Below are positions 1-11,455 of a stretch of 64,000 bases of DNA, in pieces. Origin of the DNA: Aristolochia californica. Taxonomy: Eukaryota; Streptophyta; Magnoliopsida; Piperales; Aristolochiaceae. The notes under the pieces are model-generated. The model was given only the letters and a program-made list of their open reading frames with translations, searched no databases and was not told the DNA's origin. The first letter of the stretch is position 1. Every line of letters begins with the position of its first letter. Both the position numbers and the translations under genes were made by a program. The stretch lies in assembly GCA_029961685.1 (NCBI GenBank), contig JARWKL010000004.1, forward strand, positions 36,816,986-36,880,985, given 5' to 3'.

Positions 1-1330
1 AGATTGTGCACAAAAAGGCAGTTGTCTGAATGAGCAGTCAGCAACCATTAAGGCCCATGATGAAATCAAAGTCCTCAAAGGCGGCTAAAAAAGTCAACAA
101 AGGTGGCTACACCAAGTCAACAATGGTGGCTACAAAAGATTATGCACGTCAACATCATGACGTCACAAGAGGAAAAGACATTTCTACCCCTGATTTCGGT
201 GTCGAAAGGTAATAATGCAAGGGAAAAAATGAAAAGCCAAAAAGACAAAAGTTACCCTTTGTCTTGAAACACACACCTTTGAATTAAGGGTAAAAGCGGA
301 CGACATGAAAAATCTTTAGCTATAAATTCGAAACTCCTCCAGAGGTTAAGACATTCGAAACGGAGAAGAATTAGCTCATTCGAAAACCAACATTTGAGAA
401 GAAGAAGGCGATTTTCGGCGAGCATCCTTCGGCAAGTTCCTTAAAGCACGGTATGTGCTTAACAGCTGTAATGGCTGAGTAGAAAAGGGGGAACCGTCGG
501 TAACTTCGAGAGTTATGGAGATAAGTAGTTTTTCTTTTCCTTTTTTAAGGGTATGTATTTAGTTTGTTTTATTTTGTTTGAACAATGTTTTTATATTTTC
601 CGCATGTTTGTAATATTGTGATTCGTACAATTGTTGTTATCACTGTTCATGTTCCGCATCTATATATATGATCTCCACAGTGTTTGTTTTTACTGTTCCA
701 AAGTTACTGTTCAAAAATACTGTTCATTTTTACTATTCATGTTTACTGTTCACTCGTCAAAAAGAAATAGTATCGAAATAGTGCCAGATAGGACAAAGGC
801 TAGAGACTTGGAATTATTCGGCTACGCTCCAAGGTAGAAAACAAAACAGAGTTGTGCTCTACCCTGCTGAAGCAGCCATGGAGCCGCAATGGTTAATAGG
901 AATAGCTTGGGGCCCTTTGGAGACCGTGAGGACCGCATTGACGGATTGCCCACGTGGTGGTAAGCCGGCAGGAATAGGGTCAAACCCTGAAGAAGTTCTA
1001 AGTAGCAGCAAAAGTCATATTGGGCCTATTAGATAGCTATGAAAATAGACACAAACGAGTACATAACAGTGACATGTGGTAGGAAGCAAGAGTAATATGA
1101 TGGTGATATAATAGGATGTATGAAGTGTAACTGTAAGAATAGCAGTGACACTGTCTGTAGTCAGTGTGTAGTTGTGATCTCTAGGATCTAGTTCCATTGC
1201 CCTCCTCCCAAGGTTCACCCTATCATCCATTGTTGAGTCTGCTAGAGACTCGTTATGTTTTTATTGGTATCAAGCAATAGTGCTTTCGGTACCATAAACC
1301 GTTGTGTGTGTCTGTGTTAAAGTCTAGTAG
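1..1330. other. unassigned repeat-like flank, possible LTR
   Basis: No host gene is recognised here. A TATA-like motif (CTATAAATTC, about 319-328) sits after a run of A/G-rich sequence and is followed by a leader-like stretch, as in the U3/R part of a plant LTR. A PBS-like TGGTATCAAGC occurs near 1265. No matching second LTR or polyprotein could be linked to it, so the LTR reading is weak. Short open frames in this stretch look random. Confidence 0.3.
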
Positions 1331-2080
1331 GTAGTTGTTGTCTTAAAATGTTGACCGGAGTATTTTAATTTTCTGACCAAACTGAGTGAGTACTATAACA
1401 TGAAAGTATTTAAAAATCAACGGTATTTCAGAACACTCTTTAAATATAAATAACCAAGTGGTACAAGTGAAGTCATCAATAAATGTGATAAAATATTTTA
1501 CTTGAGAAATATTTGAGACGCTCAAGGATCCCCATACATCAGTATGAATTAAGGCAAATGAAGCGAGACTTTTAATTTCTGGTCAAGGTGAGTATGTAGA
1601 CCTCTGATGGTTACTCATTTGATAGACTTCACATTGAAACTCTGACCATTTTTTCCAAGTAGGAAAAATATGATGAAGAGATTGTGCGGACTGATGTCCC
1701 AACCGGTTGTGCCATAACCTAGTTTCAGTTTCATTGGTGGAAATGGTATTTATTTTTGTCACATCTAGGTAGTAGTGCCCCCTTGTTCACGGCCTCCACC
1801 AATCACCTGCTTCGTTATAAGATCCTGAAACATTTAAAAGATTTAAAGGGAAGGGAGGAACAAAAAGGATATCAGTGAATGGAAGTGATGGTGTAACAGA
1901 AGTGGATCCTTTCTCTTGAACTTTAGTTTGGGAACCGTCAGCTATGATAACATATTTATGTGAAGGACATGGAGAAACTGAGTGTAATAAATATTTGTTA
2001 CTTGTAAGATGCTCGGAGGCTCCGAGTCAATTATCCAGGATGAAGAAGAGGCAAATAGCATACCTGAAGCGGTGGTGGCA
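1331..2080 (-). pseudogene. copia protease and integrase remnants
   Basis: After the knuckle the minus strand shows SSSWIIDS (about 2050-2027), where the aspartic protease should continue as a DSGA-type motif; here it reads DSEPP, so the active site is damaged. Further on come fragments of a GAG-pre-integrase region and an integrase core start (1525-1343: VKYFITFIDDFT, then WLFIFKECSE). The second and third catalytic acidic residues lie beyond the truncation. The fragments are in several frames. Confidence 0.7.
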
Positions 2081-2289
2081 GCGGTAGTTGAGGAAGTGCT
2101 TGGAGTAGAATCCATCATTATTCTTATTTTATGGAATATCTCATACTCGTCATAAGTCAATGTTTTCTTTGCTGGAAGTGTGGTAGATTGATCTTCTTTT
2201 GTTTCACTCACTAAGTCTTGGTTAACCTTATTCTCATCTGGTTTGCCAGTGAGTTTATAATATCTTTCTCTTGGGTGGCCTGGGATGCC

Positions 2290-3130
2290 AGAGTAGGAGT
2301 AATCTTTCAAATGGAAGCATTGGTCTCTAGAGTGACCAAATTTCCCACAATAAGTGCATTCCCTTCCATCTATTATGTCAAACTCATTCCTTCCACCTCT
2401 TCCTCGGCTTCCTCTCTAATTTTTGCCTTGACCTCGGCCATGGTTAGAGGATGATCCCCTATGTCCAGAGTACATAGTGGAAGATAATTCGGTTTTAGAG
2501 GAAGAGGCGTCTAGAATACGGAGAAGTGTGGCACATACATCATCAAAGGTGGGAACCGTGGAAGAGCTAAGAAGTTGACTCTTAGCAACTTCAAGATATA
2601 GTTTGATGTTAGCAAGGCATATAGCCGTGACTAAGGCTTCTTTTTGTTTGTTTTGTACAGAGACATCCGTGGAGGTCGGCTGGTAAATTTTCCACTCTTG
2701 AAGAAGACCTCTAAATCGAGCCAAATATTCATGGATATTGTCTCCTTGTTTAGTGGTAAGCATTCTTTGGAGAATATCACATGGCATGTATAAGTTGTCG
2801 GAGCTGGAATACAGCTTAGTACATGTCTCCCAAATTTGTTTAGCTGTGTCAAGATGAATAAAATTATTGGAGACATGTTCTTCCATGTTGTTAATAAGTC
2901 AACTAATCACCAAAGTATCATTCTTCAGCCACTTGTTATAAAAAAATATCATCTTCATCAATAGGTCGTTCACGAGTGGTGAGGTGACCAAGGAGGTCTT
3001 TTGTTATAAGAAATCGGCGTACCGATGTGGACGAACTCATAAAATTTGATACCCCTCGCAAGGGTATAGTAGTAATATTTAGGATATCACTCTTGTGACC
3101 CATGCATTCTTCAACCATAATAGGCAATTC
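2290..3130 (-). pseudogene. copia Gag remnant (UBN2-type) with CCHC zinc knuckle
   Basis: The protein would package retroelement RNA in virus-like particles. The best stretch (2886-2416) reads MEEHVSNNF, then TAKQIWETCTKLYSS and IHEYLARFRGLLQEW, which is the classic copia gag (UBN2) pattern. The N-terminal part lies in another frame (3127-2936) after a stop. Downstream, after one more frame change, a knuckle CTYCGKFGHSRDQC (CX2CX4HX4C) is visible near 2310-2370. The frame breaks make it non-functional. Confidence 0.8.
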
Positions 3131-3635
3131 ACTTTAAAAAATTATCCAATCAATTACTAGTAAAAAAACCCAAGTATAGTTTTTTTTAACCAAATCAGTT
3201 AATGGAGAGGCTTTACCATAAAAGCTAAAAGATCATTATGAAAAATTTTGAATAATCACTCATAGAAGGCTCAATACCATTCTTCTTTATCAGGGAATAT
3301 CATTCCCATAGAGTTATAACTCTTTATGCAAAAATTTCAACATAAACTGGTCTTAGTCAACAAAATTTTCAAACCGACAAAAAATTGCCTTGATAACTTC
3401 TTCTAATCCAAGATGCAAATATTTCCACAACCTCATAAGATGAAGACGTGCATGAAAAAATCTCTAAACCATCCTTTTAATATCTTAAAACCTGTAGCAT
3501 AAATCAATAATATCATAAACAGAAATAAACTTCTCTCATGAGCTTCAATCTTGCTTCATGAAGAACCTTCTATAATTTTATCTTCTTACAGCATTCCTTT
3601 GATGTGGGTATCCTAAATTGGTCGCTCTGATACCA

Positions 3636-4322
3636 TGTTGAATTTAGGACCCCATGAATAATATCTCGAGCAAGGAGAGAGAAATAAAAAAGAGAAAAGG
3701 AAAAGAGGGCTCCCTGGTAGAGAGAGCAGAAGAAGAAAAAAACTAAAGAGAGGCGAGGGAGATTTCTTTCACGTGAATGAGATTGAATGCCTCAACCAAG
3801 ACCCCCTATTTTTACTATTTCCAATACATAGATAGTAAAACTCCTTAATCAATTAGGATTCCCACTTTCCCTTAAAATACATCAATCTAAGGAAGATAAA
3901 TCAATCATATAAATCAAGGAAGATATGCAAATCTTTCCAACACATGTTGGGAAAGATACCAGCTCATCATGTATATGTGGGTACCACTTGATCCTCAAAT
4001 CTTTCAATGTATTCCCGCTCATTCCAGCTCATGTGGTGACTCCTCTTGGCTGACATCCTCAACCAAGACCCCCTATTTTTACTATTTCCAATACATAGAT
4101 AGTAAAACTCCTTAATCAATTAGGATTCCCACTTTCCCTTAAAATACATCAATCTAAGGAAGATAAATCAATCATATAAATCAAGGAAGATATGCAAATC
4201 TTTCCAACACATGTTGGGAAAGATACCAGCTCATCATGTATATGTGGGTACCACTTGATCCTCAAATCTTTCAATGTATTCCCGCTCATTCCAGCTCATG
4301 TGGTGACTCCTCTTGGCTGACA
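3636..4322 (-). repeat. copia LTR enlarged by an internal tandem duplication
   Basis: The LTR reads TGTCAGCC... on the minus strand and ends ...TTCAACA directly before the primer-binding site. On the plus strand it begins TGTTGAATTTAGG (3636) and would end ...GGCTGACA (4322). Two identical 267-bp copies (3791-4057 and 4058-4324) lie inside it; without the duplication the LTR would be about 420 bp. The outer boundary is inferred from the TG...CA ends because no matching 3' LTR is present. Confidence 0.65.
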
Positions 4323-4324
4323 TC
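3791..4324. repeat. perfect 267-bp tandem duplication
   Basis: Copy 1 starts CTCAACCAAGACCCCC at 3791 and copy 2 starts with the same bases at 4058. I found no mismatch when reading both copies side by side. The junctions share a 5-base CCTCA microhomology. Confidence 0.9.
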
Positions 4325-4329
4325 CTCAT

Positions 4330-4950
4330 GGTGGGCCCCACCATAGTTACACGTTGTGGTGGGTCCTCATGAACGAAAGCACCAACTTGAGGGGGAGTGT
4401 TGGAAGATGTGCCACATTATACAAAAAAAGATTTTATACATCATTTGTAGCAAGAAAGGAGTTCATGTTGTTCTCTCACCCCCAGCTTGAGGGGGAGTGT
4501 TAGAAGATAGGGCCCAAGCCCACACAACCAAGGAAGGTCCACATATCCAAGTGTATTGGAAGACGGGCCAAGCCCATAAGACCAAGGAAGACCCACATAT
4601 CCAAGAGATGTAGAAGATGGGCTCAAGGCCCATAGATCAAGGAGAAGGCCCATAAGCCTATACAATGATGGCAAGATGGTAAATAAATAGTCATCTCATA
4701 GAGATGGCATTGATGTAATTAGGTTAAATTTCCAAGGTTAAAATCCTAAATCCTAAACCCTAAGTTCAGGAGTATTATTGTAATACAATAGTTTGATTAA
4801 TCTATAAATTGAGCTTCAGGGACAGGGTTAGGAGATCAAGTCCATAACCTCTTCTTCCTCTGGTTTTCTCTCAATGGGAATCTCTCTTTTTTCTCCATGA
4901 GCTAAATCCATAGAGTCCTGTAAATCAACAAACCGCTTGTGATAGAATAC
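4330..4950 (+). mobile_element. 3' end and LTR of the non-coding LTR family seen again at 61-64 kb
   Basis: Two polypurine-tract plus LTR-start motifs, CTTGAGGGGGAGTGTTGGAAG (about 4386) and CTTGAGGGGGAGTGTTAGAAG (about 4486), are about 100 bp apart, exactly as at 63.57 and 63.67 kb. From 4498 the LTR carries tandem units of the form TTGGAAGAnGGGCCCAAGCCCA followed by ACCAAGGAAGACCCACATATCCAAG. The LTR ends near 4950, just inside a former intron of the XPB pseudogene. The 5' part of the element is absent. Confidence 0.7.
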
Positions 4951-5451
4951 GAGACCAAATTCGCACCTTCAGGAAAGGGGACTCGACAAAGTACCGATTC
5001 TTCTTAAGTACAAGTTTTACTTTCCCATAATTAGAAGTTGAAGCCTAAATGAAATCAATCATTTCTTTAGGGAGCTTAGTCTTTGATAGCTTGTTCAAAA
5101 CAGTATAGTTTCAATCTCGAGCCCAATAGAAATCGCAGCACATAAGGAATGAGGTGTCAAGTTATACTCGTGCATAGACTCTGGCCTGCACAACATTTTT
5201 CCAACAAAATGAAAATGAGCAACCACATAGAGTTTTAAGTAGATGAAAATAGAAGGACATCATAAATATTGGCAAACGGGCTCAACAATTGCAATGAGGA
5301 AATCATAGGCTTGCTTATACAACAATGAGAATGTCTCAAGAAAAATTCGGCCACCAGCGCAAGTCCATAAAGGGCGGTTTGCATGATCAGGCTTTAATTC
5401 GAGCTTAGAAAAATCCCTCTTCGTCAGTTCACTTTCATCTTTGTCGAAATG

Positions 5452-8400
5452 AGCTGTAAAATCTGTAGAGTTATCGTCATTGTAGGATCTAAACAATTTT
5501 TTCGATTTCTTCCCTGATTTTAGGATCTGATTTGGATCTATCTTTAGGGTGTAATTGTATGTTAAATACCTCCATTTGAGAGAAGAATTATCATCGAAAA
5601 AGTATTATTTGAAACTTCCGTTTTACATGGTATCAGAACAGGAGAATTATCTTCTCCTTCCGGTCACTGAAGATCAGAGCTAGTGCTCCCATAGTTGTCT
5701 CTGTCACCGAAGGAAGTGGCAACAAAAAAAACCATAGGAGAACTCTGTTTTCCTGTTGTGTCCCGGCGATCTCTACACAGTGTTGTCCCGTAGTCGAAGA
5801 ACGTTGTCAACATCCGCACCACCAGCCCCGTTGTCGCCGAAGACTGTACCACAAAACTGAAGATGCTTTGTTGCCACCGAAGAGCTATCGTTCATCGCGT
5901 TAACACCGAGCCGCCGCCCAAACTCCGGCGGGACTCGGACTCCCGAAAGCCGATGACCGAGATCGTTGGGTCAACCCAGAGGATCTGAACCGAACTGGAC
6001 CAAACCAAATTTCCAGACCGAACGAAATTATAATTGGGACTATTCCAGGTAATCTAGTGACAAAAATTGATGGCTACCACTACAGGCGCATCAATCAAAC
6101 TTATCTCAATACCATCACCGCAGATTATTGTCCACTAAGACAATTTTGCCTTTCTAAATGGAATCATCCTCAATGAGATCTATTACTCATTATGGTTTCA
6201 GCTCATGGAGATGCGTATTGGCGCTCGCAACAAAGCTGGATATCTCACCGACGAAACGAGAAAACCAGAATCTAGAGATCCCAATCTTTGCGCATGGATT
6301 ACTGAAAATCAAAGAGTGAAAAGTTGGCTTATTGACTCAATGAGTCCATTGCTAATGCAGCGATTTATTCGCCTCTCTACAACCAAGGAGATATGGGAAG
6401 CCGTATAAAAAATGTTCTATGATGGATCAGACGAATCCTGTATATTTGGAGTTGACAGAGAATGGGAGGTCGAAGAACAGTAAGGCCAATCAAGCTAGCA
6501 GTGAAGACAGTCCTCAAACAACAATATGGTTATGGCACCAAAGATTAGGCCATCTTTCCTTTGGTTATCTCAACAAATTGCAATCAAAACTCTTTTCAAG
6601 TTTGAATTATTTGGATTTTCATTGTGACACTTGTGAACTAGCTAAAGAGCCACCATATCTCTTATTTACCAAGTTTGAATAAAAGTTCTGAACCATTTGA
6701 GGTCATTCATTCTGATGTTTGGGGTCCTGCAAAGGTTCCCTCTATTTCTAGAGATTGTTACTTTGTGACATTTATTGATGAATGCACTATAATGACTTGG
6801 GTATCCTTACTTACAAAAAAGTGTGATGTATGTCAAGCATTTCAGCATTTTCATCAAATGATACACACTCAGTACCAAAAGCATATTCATGTTTTGCAAT
6901 CTGACAATGGTATGGAGTTTTTTTATGCTTCTCTCATAAATTTTATGAACAATCATGGCATTCGCCATCAGACCTCCTGCACCTATACTCCCCAACAAAA
7001 TGGATTGGCAGAGACGAAGAATAAACAACTTTTGGAAGCAGTGCGTCCATTCCTCTTCGGCATGAACATGCCTCAATTTTATTGGGGTGAAGTTTTCAAG
7101 TATGTTGCCTACCTCATTAATCGAACACCTTCTCGAGTAATAGACTTTCAAACCCCTCAACACAAACTGAAATCCCTAATTTCCATTCTCCATCTTCTGA
7201 ATCGTGAACCCCGCATTTTTGGGTGTACCGTATATGTTCATATCCCAAAAATCTTGTGAAATAAACTTGATCCATACGCCAAACAATGTGTTTTTATTGG
7301 CATTTCTGAATTTCAAAAAGGATATCAGTGTTATGATCCACACACCCGAAAGCTCCATGTGACTCTAGATGTCTCTTTCCATGAGTTAGAGCCTTATTAC
7401 TCAGGGAGAGTCTCTCGGAATTCTCTTCATGGGGAGAGCTCAAGTGAAGAAAATATTGAACTAGAGAATAGTAATGGAGGTGCGGAGTTTATTGAGTTAG
7501 AAGCGGTAAAAGAATTTTTTCAACAACCAGTTGTGCAACAAGATGGAGATCACAACCATGAAGCAGAAAGCGAATCATTAATTTCTCCTAAAGAATCCAA
7601 AGAGTTGCCTCCGTCTGCACCATCAACTAAAGAATCAACCCAGAATCTTCTTCCTCAGGTAAATATGAACCTTGTGTTTGATGAGTCGTATGAAATGTGT
7701 GTTCCTACAGAAAATATTATTCGTAGATATCCACAAAGATTGAATAGGGGAGTTCCAAAAAACAGTATGAACCTGATCCTGAAGCCAAGACCAAATACTC
7801 TATCAACAACTATGTGTCCTCGCATAGGTTGACTAAATTGTATGCATTTATTGTTGATCAATTATCCAGGGTTTCTATTCCTAGTAACATGCAGGATGTT
7901 TTAGCTAATCCAAAATGGAGAAAGGCGATGAACAAAGAGATGGAGGCTCTACAAAAAATGTCACTTGGGAACTTGTTCCACAGCCTAAAGGAGTAAAGAC
8001 AGTTGGATGTCAATGGGTGTTCACGGTGAAACTCAAACCGGATGGAAGTATTGAAAGATATAAAGCACAACTAGTTGCGAAGGGATATATGCAAAGGTAT
8101 GGGGTAGACTACCAAGATACTTTTGCACTAGTAGCTAAGACCAATACAATTCGCATTCTTATATCTATAGCAGCAAATAGAGACTAACCTCTACAATAAT
8201 TTGATGTTAAAAATGCATTTTCTCAATGGAAACTTAGAAGAAGAAGTCTACATGGAGCTACCACTCGGAGTTAAAAGTAGTTCTTTGTGTCAAGGTGAAA
8301 CCTGTAAATTGAAGAAGTCATTGTACGAGCTGAAACAGTCACCTAGAGTGTGGTTTGGGAGATTCTTGACTACAATGAAAGAGTTTGGTTGTAAGAAAAG

Positions 8401-9606
8401 TAACTCAGATCATACTTTGTTTATAAAACACAAAGAAGGTAAAGTCACAACTTTAATTGTGTATGTTGATGATATGGTCTTGATAGGAGAACCCAAATGA
8501 AATGCAAGCTTTAAAGGAGTATTTAACCACTAAATTTGAAATGAAGGATCTCGGATAGGTTAAATATTTTTTGGGAATTGAGGTAATTAGATCGAAATAT
8601 GGAGTCTTCCTTTCACACCGAAATATGTGTTGGATCTTCTAGTCGAAATCGGAATGCTTAATTGTAAACCAATAGAGACGCCCATAGAAATGAATCATAA
8701 GCTCGGAATTCTCTCAGATCAAACCCTAGCAGACAAGAGGCGTTATCAACGGTTGGTTGGAAGATTAATCTACATATCACACACAAGGCCAGACATAGCA
8801 TATGCGGTGAGCATTGTGAGTCAGTTCATGTATGCACCAAGTGAAGTACATATGGAAGCGGTCTATCGGATATTGAGATACTTAAAGAGTACTCCAGGAA
8901 AAGGTTTGTTATTCGCAAAAAAAGGTATATCTAACATTGAAGAATACACATATTCTGATTGGGCAGGTGATCAGACAACCAGAAGATCCACGTCTAGTTA
9001 CTTCACTTTTGTGGAAGGTAATTTTGTCATGTGGAAAAGCAAAAAACAGAAAGTAGTATCAAGATCAAGTGCTGAAGTTGAATTTTGAGGCATGGCTCAT
9101 GGTGTATGCGAATTGTTATGGATAAGAAATATACTGAGGGACTTAGGGATTGAATATATTGAATCTATGAATTTCCACTGTGATAATAAGGCAGCCATCG
9201 AAATTACAAAAAATCTTGTTCAACATGGTCGCACTAAACATGTTGAAGTTGATCATCATTTCATCAAGGAAAACCTCGATGCAAAGATTATAGAATTTCC
9301 TTTTACTCCATCCTAGAGTCAACCAGTTGATATGCTCACGAAGGGAGTATCAGGGATGGTATTTCTTGGTATAATTGACAAGTTGGGCAAGATCGACATC
9401 TATGCACCAACTTGAGGGGGAGTATTGAATTAGCTGTAAAATTTGTAGAGTTACCATAATTATAGGATCTAAAAGATTTTTTCGAATTGTTTCTTGATTT
9501 TACAATCTGATTTGGATATATCTTTAGGTGTAATTGTACGTTAAATACCTCTATTTGAGAGAAAAATTATCATCGGAAAAGTATTATTTGAAACCTCCGT
9601 TTTACA
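5452..9606 (+). mobile_element. Ty1/copia element inserted in XPB exon 4
   Basis: 5' LTR 5452-5627 and 3' LTR 9423-9606 (short, about 180 bp, diverged by scattered substitutions) flank a copia internal region. Primer-binding site TGGTATCAGAAC at 5628-5639; polypurine tract CTTGAGGGGGAG at 9411-9422. LTR ends are TATTGAATTAGC (3' copy) and ...GTTTTACA. The 5' LTR lacks its first nine bases. Coding order gag, integrase, RT, RNase H confirms copia. Stops and frameshifts make it inactive. Confidence 0.92.
6061..9330 (+). pseudogene. copia gag-pol remnant (gag N-term, IN, RT, RNase H)
   Basis: Gag N-terminus: LMEMRIGARNKAGYLT and RVKSWLIDSMSPLLMQ (6205-6408). At about 6430 it jumps straight to GAG-pre-integrase (LWHQRLGHLSFGYLN, then CDTCELAK), so gag C-terminus, zinc knuckle and protease are deleted. 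Integrase core (6675-7259): VIHSDVWGP, VTFIDE, LQSDNGMEF and PQQNGLAETKN keep the D, D, E positions. RT (7915-8500): [32 protein letters not shown] and the catalytic YVDDMVL. RNase H (8627-9316): RPDIAYAVS, SRSSAEVEF, CDNKAAIE, RTKHVEVDHHFI. Several in-frame stops (for example after AANRD near 8187 and after AEVEF near 9087) and frameshifts split the frame. Confidence 0.9.
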
Positions 9607-10009
9607 ATCTTCATAATCCTTATTACATACCCATAAATACAATTCAAGTACCTAAAGTAAACTAAAAACAAAATCTAAAACAAAACGATAAAATGAACAA
9701 AAGTAATACTTTCACGACGATCCTCATCAAAATCTTCAACATAATTCACATCATCATCAACAGCAGAAGTTCGATAAACCTCCTGCCAAGAAAAAACAAT
9801 CAGGGAAGAACAGGAGAGCAACCAAATACAGAACGGGAGTTGGGGTTTTCAAAATTGTAAAACCTCAGTGGAAGTCTTGAGCTTCTTACTAGGCCGACCT
9901 TTTTCCCCTGCAAACGAAAAGACGTGAAGACATTTCACCTCGCAGAGAATTGAACCATAGGATTGAATAATTAGGAGAATAGGAAAAAATTAGTACCATT
10001 CCCAGCCAT

Positions 10010-11455
10010 ATTTTCTGACTCTCACAGTTCGACGTAGTAACCGTCAAAATGAACAAGTTGCTTCTACAAAGGGAAGAAATACTTTTCGGTTTCAGTCTTC
10101 TCGATTCCAATTAGTCGCTTTGTTCCTCACTCTAAGGGACACCTATGAGAGACCTATTTCTTTTCACTCGAAAGTGATTACAGAGGTGGATGACTCGTTC
10201 CTCGCCCCTTGTAACTACACCACCTCTGGAAAGAGCATAAACTGCAGTTACAGTCTACCAAAACTGATGTACAGTTGTAGCAGTGTAACGGTGGGCGTTT
10301 AGTGCAAGGACAGGAACAAAGGAAACACCAATCCTTGCACTACATGTCCCATTGAATTCGATACACCAAAATTTGTTTTTACCATTGTTGTGGCTGTGGT
10401 TCCCCACAATAAACTGTTAACTTCCAATTGACCTCTGTTTCTGTTATTTTTTTATAATAAAGGACAGGGATCCAAATTACATGGGAAAAAAGACAAATCT
10501 GCATAAAAGCAAAGTATGGAAGATATTATCTTATCCACCATTTCTCCATTGATTAATGTAATTTAGTACTATTTAAATCATCTTGAAGGAGAAAGTATTA
10601 TTTTTTTAGAATTTCATTTTGGAGGAGGATGCAGTTTGACAACTAGTTTCCAAATATTCTTCCATTTGATCAAATGCATTGTCTTATGATCATATTTTTA
10701 GTAAAAAAATAAGAGGCGTTCGAATACCTTAACATATGATTGTGCCAGATATTGTTTGAGCAATTGGATTTCAAATGTTAATCGAGCCTGCACTAAAAGC
10801 TAGTGTCATCAACAAATGTCAGTTGTAGAATTGCCTGATCCATGCCTTTCAGAACAATTGAATCGCTATGTACCCATATGGATTGCATGAAGCAAAAGCT
10901 ACTGCAAACACAATTCATATGAACGTATCATTCAAGTTTAAAATAATAATTTGTGTAAATGAATAGTTAAAAGTAATATTTTTAATAGGTCTAAAATTGA
11001 AACTTGTTATTTTATACTTTCAAGGTATATAAAATTAACAGAAGTTGAGAAACGAAAAATGGTTAATGCTCATGGATGACCTACAGTGGCAAGCTACCCC
11101 CTCCACTGCTCATTCAGACTACAAACAAGAGAAACCAGGCTTTTAACTTCTAAACCTGTGAGAACCCCAACATGTTCTAATATAAAACAACCAATTATGA
11201 TAATGCATGGCAAATATATTGAGAGACAACATTAACAAAATGCTCAAGTCGGGTTAAAATCAAACACTATTACCAAAATACAGTGTGTGAGGGAAAATAA
11301 GATGAAATATGATTTGTTACTAACTTGTGCAATCGATTGCAGGAGAAAATTACCAACAATACATCTTACAAATCCTCCATGATGAAGAGAATAGATACTC
11401 TACTTGTACAATATTTACATTCACGTTTTAGTTAGCACTTTGAAAATGGTCAACA
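10010..11455. other. intergenic DNA between SYF1 and the XPB remnant
   Basis: AT-rich, no coding sequence seen. By position it would contain the 3' untranslated end of SYF1 (stop at 11456) and the former promoter and leader of XPB (start codon at 10009), both on the minus strand. No repeat family was recognised. Confidence 0.5.

Larger units (their letters stand above)
1331..4322 (-). mobile_element. degenerate Ty1/copia element, 5' part (LTR-PBS-gag-PR-IN)
   Basis: Read on the minus strand, the order is LTR (4322-3636), primer-binding site TGGTATCAGAGC (3635-3624, complementary to initiator tRNA-Met), untranslated leader, gag, CCHC knuckle, protease remnant and integrase remnant. Sequence homology stops near 1331 inside the integrase core, so integrase C-terminus, RT, RNase H and the 3' LTR are missing. 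Frameshifts and stops break every domain. Its gag is closely related to the plus-strand gag remnant at 43.7-44.3 kb, so both belong to one family. Confidence 0.85.
4967..10009 (-). pseudogene. XPB: XPB (ERCC3-type TFIIH helicase) 5' part, broken
   Basis: XPB is the 3'-5' DNA helicase/translocase of TFIIH, used in transcription initiation and nucleotide excision repair. Recognisable exons: 10009-9997 (MAGN), 9907-9864 (GEKGRPSKKLKTSTE), 9782-9710 (EVYRTSAVDDDVNYVEDFDED), 5454-5270 ([19 protein letters not shown], then GRIFLETFS and [12 protein letters not shown]) and 5185-4967 (PESMHEYNLTPHSL, later VKLVLKKNRYF). Together they match only the N-terminal domain; the helicase motifs are not in the window. 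Damage: a copia element sits at the start of exon 4; the donor after exon 4 reads CAAT where CG|GT is expected; exon 5 has a frameshift of about 4 bases after IGLEIET, an in-frame TAG (DFI-stop) and another frameshift near its end. The early splice sites are still canonical. SYF1 lies upstream on the same strand. The family identification is firm; functional status is inferred from the lesions. Confidence 0.88.

Noticed and set aside
4967..5466. XPB as an intact gene with very long introns
   Set aside because: Lost donor, frameshifts and an in-frame TAG in the conserved N-terminal domain cannot be spliced around.
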